A DNA stretch of 64,000 bases from Reticulitermes speratus (taxonomy: Eukaryota > Arthropoda > Insecta > Blattodea > Rhinotermitidae), in NCBI GenBank assembly GCA_021186555.1, contig JAJKFL010000005.1, forward strand, positions 20,462,635-20,526,634, given 5' to 3'. This document shows positions 22,766 through 33,341 of this stretch, piece after piece; position 1 is the stretch's first letter; each line of letters opens with the position of its first letter. A program made the translations under genes and the position numbers. Under the pieces are notes generated by a model. The model searched no databases and was not told where the DNA came from. It was given only the letters and a program-made list of their open reading frames with translations.

Positions 22766-24157
22766 CTATAGCCTAAAGTCCTTATATACATCTCTGTGTC
22801 TCCAAAATGGGACACCGTCGAAAAAATGGTAAATGAAAACATTTTTTAAAGAGCAACCCCAAGAAATTTATTAATATTCTCAGTTTAGAAAATTAGGCAC
22901 TAGATGTCCAAGAAACTTATGTCAGATATACGAGCATCGTGGTTTTTCCCACACAGTACCTCGTAGGAAAATGGCATAGATGTAGCCATGCTTCTTGAAT
23001 TTTTTAAAAAATTTTCTTTATTCTTATCCAAGTTTGGTTTGCGTGTAAGTAAAAATGTTTCTTAGCTTATAAAACTTAACTCCTGATTGACCAGTTCAAG
23101 TGTGTCTGTGGGCTAATTCCTATCGTGTTCGCACCTGAAAATTTTATTCTCGTCTCGGGGTCATAAGTGAACTACCTCATACAGAAAACATTGTTCCTGA
23201 AATTGCAATTCAGATATTTCTGCATGTGAATATTTCTGTAGTATATTTAAAATTAATTTGCGAGCTTCAAGTTACTTGCATTGTCCTATGTTTAGTTTGT
23301 TTTACGACGCTGATTCTAATTTTACCAAATTTTTAAAATTACTTTCTCTAACAAATATCCAGTAAAGTTCATAATTTTTATTTAAAATGTTTTTTTCCTT
23401 GCAGTATGTGCAATGAGACAAAACGAAAAGTAGTTTATTCCTGTTTGGAAAGTAGGGCGTGTTGTATGGACTGGATGCAAGTGGTTTAGGAGAGGAGCCG
23501 GTGGTGGACTCCAAAGACAGCTGCTCAAGGAGGATTCTTCTCCGTTGGATTAGAAGGCTTATGATGCGTACACAATGCTAGGACCAGCCACGTCCACATC
23601 TTCCTTCAGCCGTTATGTTTCCGCTTCCAGCGCACTTCCCTGTAGTCTCCTTCAGTCCTTAGCCATTCTGTTGACAGGAATGACGGCAGTGTTAACCACT
23701 TGGTGAACTTCGCTAATGACAGGCTGTTTGGGCTGTAGGCCAGAGGGAGTTTTAGGGGAATGCAAGAATAGGCTCACCTATGTGATTTCTTTCCATGGTA
23801 CCAGCGTAGTTGGTTACCGTGCAATGTTATCAGATCTGAAGAGCCGCATCTTTTCATCTAATTAACGTATGGTGAAGCATGGTTAGTACAATGCATATAA
23901 CTGGACCCCCGTATAATTTAAGTAGTTTCGTTAGCTGTAGATCCCTCTATTATACTGTGATCTTAGCATATTCATGCGGGTTCTGGGTAGGTTGTGTTGC
24001 ACGATCCTTTGTGATGTTCATTACTGCAAATAACATTAAATCTAATTAATGTACAAGTACTTGAAAATATAGTTGTTGAAGTCTGTAAAAACTAAGGGTG
24101 TATGTAATACGGGCTAGATAATCCGGAACGGATTGAGCGTACATAGATATCTCCTAA
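22766..24157. other. no gene recognised
   Basis: No family repeat, RNA or coding sequence recognised. Confidence 0.5.
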
Positions 24158-24200
24158 CAAACAAACACACAAGCAAGCAAAAAAAAAAAAAAAAAAAAAA
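24158..24200. repeat. A-rich simple repeat
   Basis: AACA- and AGCA-type units run into about 22 consecutive A. Possibly a retroposon tail, but no element was recognised immediately upstream. Confidence 0.8.
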
Positions 24201-25007
24201 CTAAACTAATCAATTAGCTAACCAATCAAAAAAATGTAGGACTATTTCCATGAAACACAGCCCTTCCTAAGGATTTCACAACCTCTTACAATTAGTGAAG
24301 AAATTTTCTGTCTCTTATAGAAACTGAAGGTTCATACCCATATTTATATGACCACGAAACACATCCCCATCCAGAACGAAATTAATCCAGTCCACATCTT
24401 GCCACATTTTTAAATTATGATCCACTTTAATATTATTCTGTCATTTACATCTATGTCTTTCAGATTGTCTCTTGCATTCAGGGCTTCGGATCAAAATTTG
24501 GTATGCATTTTTGTATCTTCCACTCATGCTATACCCATCTTTCCTTTCGTGAAAATATTTTATTTCCTGTGATATGGAGAAAATTAATAATGGCGAGGTG
24601 AGGGCAGGTATTTACCCTTATAGACGGTTTATCTTCATTGATATCATAAGTAGCAGGATCAGCAGCGTTAGCGAATTCCTTGTAGTTTCGACTACGTACC
24701 TAATATTCGCGTCCGAGTGTATTTACAACAGCCATAATGTTTGACTTTAAAACATATAAGCCGTAATTATACTCGTATAACGTGTTATAATTAGAAATAA
24801 AAACGAACGTTGAACTATCCTTCCTCTGAGTTGGTATTCATGGAGCATTTTCGGGATAAGGTTTTTAATTTTTCATGGTTTTTCCAATGGTATTATTTTA
24901 TGTGTTCTCTTTTCTGTCAAATTATTGTAAAAGTTAAACTCAGTACAGTAACAGGCTACTGACTACGGGGTCCGATTCCATGCAGCTTTACGCTTCTGTA
25001 CTTGTTG
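24201..25007. other. no gene recognised
   Basis: No gene or repeat recognised. Confidence 0.5.
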
Positions 25008-25128
25008 AAATTATGGTTGTCTTATGGGTTTCTATAGAATGCAGTGATTTAATGTTCCGACACTTCGGAGAAACGTCGGAACATTGAATCACTACACGGT
25101 GCAAAAACTCAAAAGATAACCATCATTT
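25008..25128. repeat. fold-back element F4
   Basis: 121-bp inverted repeat. The left arm runs from AATTATGGTTGTCTTATGGG to GTTCCGACACTTCGGAG. The right arm, reverse complemented, runs from AATGATGGTTATCTTTTGAG through CACCGTGTAGTGATTCAATG to GTTCCGACGTTTCTCC. The CACCGTGTAGT and GACGTTTC motifs link it to F1-F3. Confidence 0.75.
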
Positions 25129-25409
25129 AAAGACTCCTATGCAGTGGGTACTGGACATTATTTAAAATGAGGAAAAGCGGCCGAAACATGCAGCTAACAG
25201 TTCACTTTTATCTGGTGCGAGATTCAGTATGCATGAATATTACCTCCACGCAATACAGTAGAATGATGTAAGACGGCTTAGCGATTGACTGTGTTACGTC
25301 TTTCTTACGCCGTTTGCATGAAAACATAATAGTCGCTTACTTACACAGGCTGCAGCTCTGTGTTGGCAACTGTGCTGAATGAAAGGTAGAGAAGTACCGT
25401 AATCGACTC

Positions 25410-25665
25410 TCCCACCGCGGAGGCTCGGGTTCGATCCCGGGTCAGTCCATGTGGGATTTGTGGTGGACAAAGTGGCACTGGGACAGGTTTTTCCCCGAGT
25501 ACTTCAGTTTTCCCCTGTCAATTTCATTCCACCTGTGCTCCATTACTTGTAAAAATAAAAAAAAACTGATCATCTTTTATCTTCATCACAGGGTTGCACA
25601 AGAAGCCTTAAGGCTGCGGTGCGTCCGTAGCATCTGCTGCGGGGACCTTCACCACAAAAAAAAAC
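25410..25665 (+). mobile_element. SINE-B, 5'-truncated, with TSD
   Basis: Begins at TCCCACCGCGGAGG, so the A-box half of the tRNA head is absent. It continues through the B box GGGTTCGATCCC, CATGTGGGATTTGTGGTGG, and CAAAGTGGCACTGGGACAG to the CATCTGCTGCGGGGACC tail and an A-run. Flanks CCGTAATCGACTC (25397-25409) and CCGTAATCGGCTC (25666-25678) are a 13-bp TSD with one mismatch, so the truncation happened at integration. Confidence 0.9.
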
Positions 25666-25678
25666 CCGTAATCGGCTC

Positions 25679-26587
25679 CTTTAATTAAACACAGATAAGA
25701 GTTCCTAAGGAAGGGGGAGGGGTAGATATGGATAAAGGAAAGGAAAAGAGATGGTAAAGGACGACGTTATGAAAGAAATTATTCCGTACCGAGCTTCAAC
25801 GGGCCTTTTCACTAGTGTGTAATCGGGTCTGTAATAGTAAGTTACCTGAGATTATTTTATAACAATTTTCCTGACGTAGTCTATTTTTCATAGCCCTGTT
25901 TTGTTAAAATGTTAGTGATGTGCTTTGAAATAGGCTGTATGCTGTGAATTGGAAAGGATGTAACAAGAAGTGGTCGAGATCTTTCAGGGGACTAAAAACC
26001 TATCATTAAATCAGCAACCGTTGTAAATGAACTCTCATTTTATTCATCACAACATTACATAACCTACACATGTCTGGGTCGCAACCGTGACAATAACGGA
26101 GGAAACCAAATGCTGGCTGGAGGAGGAGGAGGACTAGGCGAATGTCTCGTAATTTGCAGAACCCTTGGAATAACCGCCGCGGCCCTCCGGATCCGCAGCC
26201 CGCAGGTTGGGAATTTTATTTATTTAGAGAAGAACCGGGTTTTGTGTCCCATGTCATCACGGCATGGCTCGTCCTGAAGTTGCAGCTAGAGAAGTTGGCC
26301 TCCAGATTTCATGGAGGTCGCTGCTGACCTACTGAGTAAGCGGTATGTCTAACTTACAAGGGGTGGTTGTTTGACGTGGGGGCTAGGCAGAGACTAAAAG
26401 GAGTGCCACTGTAATTTATGTAATATCACACAAGGCCTCGGACTTAGATGAATTTTTGTATTCATCTGACTCAGTGTTAGGGTCAAGCGGTGGGTTATTT
26501 AACCCCCAGTAATAAATATTTGGCTCCCTTAGGTAACGAAGAAATTCGTGACCAATTAGGCGTTTATCATTATCTCAAGAAGGGCTG
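25679..26587. other. no gene; GC-rich patch
   Basis: A GC-rich patch at about 26100-26330 (CCGCGGCCCTCCGGATCC and neighbours) contains a 61-codon forward frame with no recognisable similarity. A GGA-rich run precedes it. Confidence 0.4.
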
Positions 26588-26599
26588 CTTCATGGAGTT

Positions 26600-26833
26600 T
26601 TTTTTGAAGGGCCCCGCAGCATGTGCTATGGAAGCACCGCAGCCTTGAGGCTTATTGTGCAACCCTGTGATGAAGATGATTTGTTTTTTTCGTTTCTCCT
26701 TGTAATGGAGCACCGGTGGAATGAAAGTGACAGGGGAAAACCAAAGTACTCGGGGAAAAACCTGTCCGAGGGATCGAACCCGGGCCTCCGCGGTGAGAGG
26801 CCGACGACTAACCGCCTGAGCCATGGTACGGCC
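26600..26833 (-). mobile_element. SINE-B with intact head, internal deletion, TSD
   Basis: Complete tRNA head on its own strand (GTACCATGGCTCAGGCGG, A box; GGGTTCGATCCC, B box). About 45 bases of the body just after the B box are deleted relative to the other copies, removing the GTGGGATTTGTGG and GTGGCACTGGG segments. Flanks CTTCATGGAGTT (26588-26599) and CTTCGTGGAGTT (26834-26845) are a 12-bp TSD with one mismatch. Confidence 0.9.
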
Positions 26834-26899
26834 CTTCGTGGAGTTACGTTAGATTGAATAACAGTGTGGGATTGCATAGTTGGAATGGTATTCACAAGC

Positions 26900-27100
26900 A
26901 ACTTTACTGTCTTCTGTGATGTGGTGTGTATTGTGGTAAATAAGTACCATCCTTTCGAGGAATGTTCTCGCCTCTGACTTCGAAGGTCGATCGTGAAGGT
27001 GGAAGCAGCAAATTCCTCCGCAGTGTTGGTGCTTGCCTATCACAGTACAGGGAATCACATAACAGAAGACGGCAATTTTAATATTACCCATCACTTTGAA
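26900..27100 (-). repeat. possible half copy of a fold-back element
   Basis: The reverse strand gives a frame with IAVFCYVIPCTVIGKHQHC and GGICCFHLHDRPS. From memory this resembles spurious proteins produced by fold-back repeats in other insect genomes, of the type seen at F2. No second arm is visible, so it would be a solo arm. Confidence 0.35.
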
Positions 27101-27420
27101 AAACACATGTCTTCTGCATTAATTAAATAAGCCTGCTATACTGAGGCCAGGGAAAGCAGTCCCTCCTTCGATCTGTTACACTTTCTCCTCCAGCATACCT
27201 TCCCCAGTGTACCCCTTCATTCTTCCGGTCATTTCCTTCACACGATGCCGATAGCGATATCGACATAAACTTCAGTATTGTTACGCACCTTGGTCTTGCT
27301 AAATTAAGGCTAAGAAGGCTGGAGAAGATGACATCAGTAAGGCACAGAGCAGTAGACCTCGAGTGCCTCTATCCCCACCATTCATGGTTTTCTTCCCGTG
27401 GCCTTGGTATAGTGTCAATA

Positions 27421-27674
27421 AAGGTAAAGGTAAACTTCACCCTAGAACAGACCATGAAGGCCCAGAGGGGGAGAAGAGGTATAGCTCTACTTTTTCTTTA
27501 ACCTGGGCGCTAGATGGGCGTGGTGGTCAATGCCACGTCCCGGCCGCTTTACCCCCGGGAATGACCCGGTACCCATTGTACAGGAGGCTGGATAGGCCCG
27601 AGGGCCGGTTTGGACGGGTGCTAAAAATTTCGCCTCCACCGGGATTCGATCCCCGGACCGTCCAGCTCGTAGCT
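27421..27674 (-). mobile_element. SINE-A, 5'-truncated, perfect TSD
   Basis: Reverse-strand SINE-A starting, on its own strand, at AGCTACGAGCTGGACGGTCC, so the A-box half of the head is missing. The B box GGGATCGAATCCCGG and the full body and 3' region are present. The 11-bp TSD TAGTGTCAATA is perfect (27410-27420 and 27675-27685), pointing to a fairly recent insertion. The overlapping 104-codon forward frame is incidental. Confidence 0.93.
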
Positions 27675-27685
27675 TAGTGTCAATA

Positions 27686-28379
27686 ACAGATTTTAATTAA
27701 AGTGAATTCTAGGCTTAAAGAAAAGTTGTGAGTGCAATTTGCTTGTAATAGTTTAAGATACAGTTGTTGTTTAGGGAAGAACCCATACATTTGACTATGC
27801 TTGTTCCTTTACGGGATAAGTGTACGGGAAATTCAAGACAGACTTCTTGGCTCCTTTATTTCGTAAATTAAAAGTTTTGTAAAACTCTGCTACATTCTTT
27901 TTGTTTTTGTATTGATGACTTTGCTTTAAGTGTTAAACACTGCATCGTTTAAACACTTGTATCACACAACAGCAAAACGTGTGTTTGTATTGAGTTCCTC
28001 GGGACTTGTTTAGTACTTGTTAACCTGGGTCAATAAAACGACAGTAGGCCTGTAGCAATAAACAATGGCAAGTACTAATATACTACTCTCTTAGAAAACA
28101 TCAGTTTTAATGCTGTTTTTTAAATAACGTTTACAGTCTCAGTATATTTAAGACTTTTCGGCAGGCATAAACAATGACGACAGAGAAGTTAAGCAATATT
28201 ATTTCAATACTGGACGGATGACAATAATTGTATTCATTCCGTAATTTGTCGTCGTGGCAGCGATTTCTCTGGAATATTCAGTAGGCTTACTTTTTGTACC
28301 CAAATAAGATTTTATAGCAAATATAAGCACTAATTTGCTGTAATTACACAGAAGTAGGCTATTATGAATTATTTATACG
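27686..28379. other. no gene recognised
   Basis: AT-rich, with no recognised element. Confidence 0.5.
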
Positions 28380-28670
28380 TGTGGCCGGAGTAGCTCAGTC
28401 AGTATAGTGACTATGCCACGGGCTTGATTATTTGGGGTTCGAATCCTGGAAGGAGCAAGAGACTTATCTCTTCTCCAAAACCTGCAGATCCTACTAGGGC
28501 CCAACCAGCCCCTAATACATTGTTACCGGGACCGCTTTCCCGGAGATAGTAGGCCGGAGCGTGAGATTGACCACTTATTTCCATCTAGTGCCTAGGTTAA
28601 GAAAGAGTGGTGGTGTACCACCACTCCCTTATACGCCCTCGTGGGGTGTATAAGGGAAACGTTACTTTTA
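28380..28670 (+). mobile_element. SINE-A, near full length
   Basis: The head is strikingly tRNA-like: GGCCGGAGTAGCTCAGTCAG (A box) and GGGGTTCGAATCCTGG (B box). The body has GGCCGGAGCGTGAGATTGAC and CATCTAGTGCCTAGGTTAAG. The 3' part has two adjacent short hairpins (GTGGTGGTGTACCACCAC and CCTTATACG…GTATAAGG). Confidence 0.88.
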
Positions 28671-29636
28671 CTGTTTTATTTGTTTATGAGCTGACCCTAA
28701 GAACAGTCTGTTTCAGCTGACATTGCAAACGGAAACATTTTATTGAAATTTTATGACATATGTTAGCTTTTATTTTGATGCGAATAGACTGGCCCAAAGA
28801 AATTTATTGACTATATTACATATTGTAGTTACTAAACGGAACAACTAAGAACTAAGTTGTCAGGGTGTGAAATTTTATAGGAAATTTCAGAATGCATTTG
28901 GTTATTCGGTTATGTAGTAGCGCTGTGAAGAGCAACACGTTATGAGAGCACATTACGAAACAACGGTAATACGCGGAAGGTTCAAATTTAATAAAAGGTT
29001 TCATTATCTGACGTTCTAACTGGCTTTATTTTATTAAAAAATTGTCAAACTTTCTCGCCTGCAGATTCTTTCTACTCTTTAAAAATACTTGCTTGCTTTA
29101 GATGAAGCTGACATTGAACTTAGGGCATTTTTTAATAAATTAATATCTTAAAAAGTGTTAGGTCCAGTAAATGTTAAGGGATTGGCATATTGGCGTACAT
29201 AAGGCCCCTGCAGACCCCGTGGTGTGGGGACCTCGTTGGTCAGGGGGCCCACAAACGTACACAATACTATAAGTTTTGTGTGTTATCTCGGACTGGATTC
29301 CTTTCTTCTGGCACAAGGCAGTATTCTGGATCCCTGTTATGAGATCTAGGAGTAACTTCGACAGTAATTACTGAGCGGTTACCAACCGCCTGTCTTCGCC
29401 ACGGAATTGGCACTGTATCACACTATGTAAGTATTGACCTTCCTGTGGGGCCATAGTTTCAACGTTTCTGAAACTTCGGAAATAGGCGGTGGTGAGCAGT
29501 TACTGTCCTCGTCAGATAACTTGATCCCTGTTAGCGCGGGGGTGGGGGGAAGCACAGCGCACGCAGCTCCAACCTTTTTCTCTCCGTTTCAAAAACATTG
29601 TCTGATAACTAGCAGGACTGCAGTGTCGTTTAAGCA
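28671..29636. other. no gene recognised
   Basis: Mostly AT-rich. A short GC-rich segment at 29200-29250 has a CCCC…GGGG-type self-complementarity (ACCCCGTGGTGTGGGGA). No coding sequence supported. Confidence 0.4.
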
Positions 29637-29849
29637 ATGGAGCGAACTGGAATGCCAAAAATTTCTAACAATGTAATTCATAGCAAAGACAGAGACATTA
29701 TTAGCACGGCAATCGAACGTTGCGATGAAAACAATGTACTCCTACTCCCAACACAGCAGATGTTTTTGGAACAGGTATATCATTGCTTTCCTCTTTCAAT
29801 TTCCGGTATCTTTAGGTTTCTGGAAGAGACTTTCCAGGAAAAGTAATAA
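29637..29849 (+). pseudogene. possible transposase N-terminal fragment
   Basis: Short frame of 69 residues containing NNVIHSKDRDIISTAIERCD and LLLPTQQ, then ISGIFRFLEETF. The pattern of a V-x-S-x-x-R-x-I-I helix, a LLxPxQQ turn and a second helix resembles the helix-turn-helix N terminus of some Tc1-like transposases, from memory and without a catalytic domain. It ends at TAA and nothing downstream continues it. Chance or a host exon cannot be excluded. Confidence 0.3.
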
Positions 29850-29932
29850 TGTGGTCGTTTTTCCATTTGCTTTCCACATCGCAGTACAGCAGCACGCCTG
29901 TTGCTACACGATCATGAACCATCTCGAGCAAC

Positions 29933-30025
29933 ATTGAAAGAGGAAGCACTAGATCGCACCCTATGGAGAACTCGCTTTGGAAGAGGCTACGGACCTGTCG
30001 TAAGACAGACTACAGAATGAAATGA
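29933..30025 (+). mobile_element. RTE-like LINE, extreme 3' end only
   Basis: About 90 bp nearly identical (one difference noted over about 85 bases) to the last bases of the large element at 31631-34117, in the opposite orientation. It encodes the terminal EALDRTLWRTRFGRGYGPVV segment and the stop, and ends in a short GAATGAAATGAAA tail. The high identity means both copies are young. Confidence 0.9.
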
Positions 30026-30159
30026 AATATAATTGCCTGGCCGTGCCGACGTGAGCCTAGCAGCGGCCGGACCGTGCCGACTAAAGCTGTGTGCAGTGTT
30101 TAAGGGAACTAAGGTACCAAGTATCAGATATCAAGTATCAAGTTTTGTAACGCTATGGC

Positions 30160-30345
30160 CCGGCCTCTTTGCATGTGGGAAAGAACCCATTGTGCTTATT
30201 GGATAGCAGGTGAAGTTCGGCCTAGAGCCAGTCTGCACGAGACAACGAAGATAAAGTATCCGCCCATGCAGGAATTGTAACACCAAGGCACTCGTCCTCC
30301 AGCCATTGGCGTTGTTACTATGGTGACTGAGCTAACCGAATTATA
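30160..30345 (-). mobile_element. SINE-A, diverged
   Basis: The plus strand reads GGCCCGGCCTCTTTGCATG, GGAAAGAACCCATTGTGC and GCCTAGAGCCAGTCTG in the order of the reversed SINE-A body. It ends near GTTACTATGGTGACTGAGC, a decayed A box. The B box is degraded. Confidence 0.55.
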
Positions 30346-31630
30346 TTAGGCCTGGCAATGACTTAAATGTAGACACGATTTAACTGTACAACATATGTAT
30401 GGAAGTATCATCGATGTAATGAATATTTAAAGAAAAAGAGTTAGTAGAAAAATACGTGATTATCTAAGAAAGGAATCGTTAAACAAACGTGTAATTTCCA
30501 AGTGTGTCTTCAAATAAGATTGCAGAACTAAGAGTGGCAGACAATAAATTATGTCGTTGACAAATTGCCATAACCTCTTTCAAGGGTTCAACTGTAATTA
30601 CAAAGGACTTCAGTGATGTACTGCGGTATAGAAGCTAGGATTCGAAGCACACGCCTGCCGAATCGAAGTGTGCGACTTTGCAACTCGATGAAGCGACGTG
30701 GTATGAAGCGGTCGTAACTCATTTCTTGTTACTGTCCCAGCATTTGCCTGCAAGGAGTGACAAAGCCATGAAAACATCACTCAAGGTAACTGGTCTCTTG
30801 ACTGTACGCTAAATACACAAAAGGTATATTTAATTTAAGCTGCTTCTTACATTTTCTGGAATTGGAATGGTGTCGTGATGATCAGGACTTCTTAAAGGTA
30901 AGAAAAGCATGCGATTCGTGCCCCAGGCGTTGAGGTTTTCCCCCTTAAACAGGAGCCATACAATACGAAACTGATAGGAGATCTTGTTGACACATCCGGT
31001 AAAAACCGGTTCGGCACGCTTTTTGTACTCTTGTGAGTGATTCTTCAATCCTTCCTTTAGTTTCTGTTCCTGGCCGCATTAGATGGACACAAATCGTGCT
31101 GTGTACACACAAAACTGTGGTACATTACGTAGTCGTCATCAGTTATTTCTTCCACAGACTTTTACTAGTTAAAACATTATGGTACTTGGGCATGAAATCC
31201 TTGTTTATAATGCAAAATGTTACAGCTGGAACAAATACCTGTATGTCAGTCCATTAAGCGCTGCTCGGAACAGCTTAAAGAGACAAGCAGTGCCTTGCAT
31301 AAGAATGGCACAAGCTGGTCTGCCGCAGGTGCTGACGCAGTCAACGGAGTTTTTCTTTTCAAAGCAGTCCTGGGAAATCCATCCATCATTGTAGCAAAGA
31401 ACTTCGAATTCTCTTGATGACTGATTGTGTCGAAAATTTTGCACCGCTTTTAAAGCTACGTGCCTAGAATATCAAGGTAATACAAGTGCTGAAACTGGAC
31501 TGTCGTCCTCGTCGGAAAGAATTTATAAAAATTTGGCTTCTTATTTCAAACCCAACATACCGTTTCAAGGTGTCTTTCTATGTTGTGTTTATATGCGCTT
31601 GTAATTTTATTAAGTTATGACCGCCCTGGG
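30346..31630. other. unrecognised open frames, no gene called
   Basis: Two stretches look protein-like but cannot be assigned. On the minus strand at about 30833-31078 a frame gives AEPVFTGCVNKISYQFRIVW and IPIPENVRSSLN. At about 31217-31417 both strands are open (forward: NGVFLFKAVLGNPSIIVAKN; reverse: KNSVDCVSTCGRPACAILMQ). Neither has clear splice sites, known motifs or a repeat partner in the window. They could be remnants of one element on the minus strand. Confidence 0.25.
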
Positions 31631-31640
31631 TTTCATTCAT

Positions 31641-33341
31641 TCATTCTGTAGTCTGTCTTACGACAGGTCCGTAGCCTCTTCCAAAGCGAGTTCTCCACAG
31701 GGTGCGATCTAGTGCTTCCTCTTTCAATTTCCAGTATCGCTTCTTTTCCTTAAGGTCATCCAGTACCTGCTTACGTCTTCTCCCTCGTCGTCCCGTCATT
31801 TCTATCCTTCCTTCTAACTTTCCTTCAATCACGTGTTTCAGAAGGCAGTTTCTACGCAAGATGTGACCAATCCAGTTAGCCTTTCTTCTTTTTATTGTAT
31901 GTAGGATATTCCTCTCCTCCTTGACTCTGTGTAATACTTCTTCATTTCTCACACGATCGGTCCAACTGATCTTCTCCATTCTTCTCCAGCACCACATTTC
32001 AAAACTTTCCAGATACTTCTGATCTGCTTTCCGAAGTGTCCACGTTTCAGCACCATACAAAGCTATGCTCCAAACGTAGCACTTTACTAGTTTCTTCCTT
32101 AAATTTAATTCCAGTTTGCTGGTGAAAAGATTTTTCTTCTTGTTGAATGCTGCTTTTGCCATGGCAATTCTGGATTTAATTTCACGTGTACACCTTGCAT
32201 CACTTGTTATCATGCTACCCAAATAATTGAAATATTCCACATTCTCCAATTGTTTTTGATCTATCATAATTTTCATTGGGGATGGTTGCCTTGAGATTTT
32301 CATTACTTTAGTTTTTCCCACATTCATTTCCATTCCATAGCGTCTTCCAATTTCAATTAGTCTATCAATCATGCCCTGTAGCACCTTTTCTTCCCTAGCC
32401 AGTAGCACAAGGTCATCTGCATATTTCACAGTGCGAATTACTTGTCCTCCTATTTTGAAGTCTCCAAACCCTTCAAGAGCTTCCTTGGTAAGGTATTCGC
32501 TGTATAAGTTGAACAGAATCGGTGACAAGCAGCAACCTTGTCTAACTCCTCTTCCAATCTTCACACTTCTCGTCTCCCCTTGGTCCAGTCGTATTTTGAC
32601 ACTCTGTTCCATGTACAATTTGCTGATCAATCTTCTTTCGCGCCAGTCTATCCCAATTCCTTTTAGGATTTGCATTAATTTGGTCCAGTTGACACGGTCA
32701 AATGCCTTCTGCCAGTCTATGAAGCAAGCACACAATTCCTCATCTATGACCAAGGTTCGTTCTGATATTATTCTCAGCATCCCAATTGCATCCCTAGTTC
32801 CTTTTCCTCTTCTAAATCCAAACTGATCTTCTCCAAGTGCATCTTCAATTTTCCTCTCAATCCTTCTTCTAAGTATCCTCGCTACTATCTTTGCTGCATG
32901 AGCGATGATGCTGATTGTGCGATGGTCGCTGCATTTTGTAGCTTTGGGCTTCTTCTTTAAGGCAATCATTGTAACTTCAATAAAATCTCTGGGCCATTCT
33001 CCAGTTACATACATGCTGTTGATCATCTGTGTCATTAGCCTTAGACCACCTTCTCCCAACAATTTGAGTACATCCCCAGGTACATCATCATCTCCTGTAG
33101 CCTTCTTATCCCTCATCTCCTTGATAGCTTTTTCCACTTCACTTTGCAAAATATGAGGGCCTCTCTCATCTTCATCTACTTCATCTTCAGGTTCGACGTC
33201 TAGATGTTCTGGTCGATTAGCTCGATCGTAGAGCTCTGTGATATAATTCTCCCAAATTTGCAGTACTCTTCTCTGATTTATTATTATATGCCTTGAGAGT
33301 CTTCGATGCCAATGTTTTGAATCCCATGGTTTTCTTTCCAA
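31641..33341 (-). pseudogene. LINE reverse transcriptase region (5' end lost to frameshift)
   Basis: Copies the element's RNA into DNA at the nicked target. The open frame of 566 codons contains RT motifs in order: QFGFRRGKGTRDAI (173-186), CFIDWQKAFDRV with the first catalytic Asp (206-217), GVRQGCCLSP (265-274), YADD with the catalytic Asp pair (307-310; bases 32412-32423) and NYLGSMIT (372-379). The post-RT segment has LYGAETWTL (429-436) and WIGHILRRN (490-498) and ends GPVVRQTTE. No stop interrupts it. The first 17 or so residues re-read, in the wrong frame, bases belonging to the upstream endonuclease frame, so the apparent Met start is an artefact and the protein was originally continuous with it. 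All visible RT residues are intact. Confidence 0.93.

Noticed and set aside
28380-28455. Possible functional tRNA gene
   Set aside because: A and B boxes are good, but the body continues into the SINE-A sequence and the acceptor stem does not close, so it is a SINE head.
32371-32826. 151-codon forward frame
   Set aside because: It lies antisense to the reverse transcriptase of the LINE and is a shadow of that gene.
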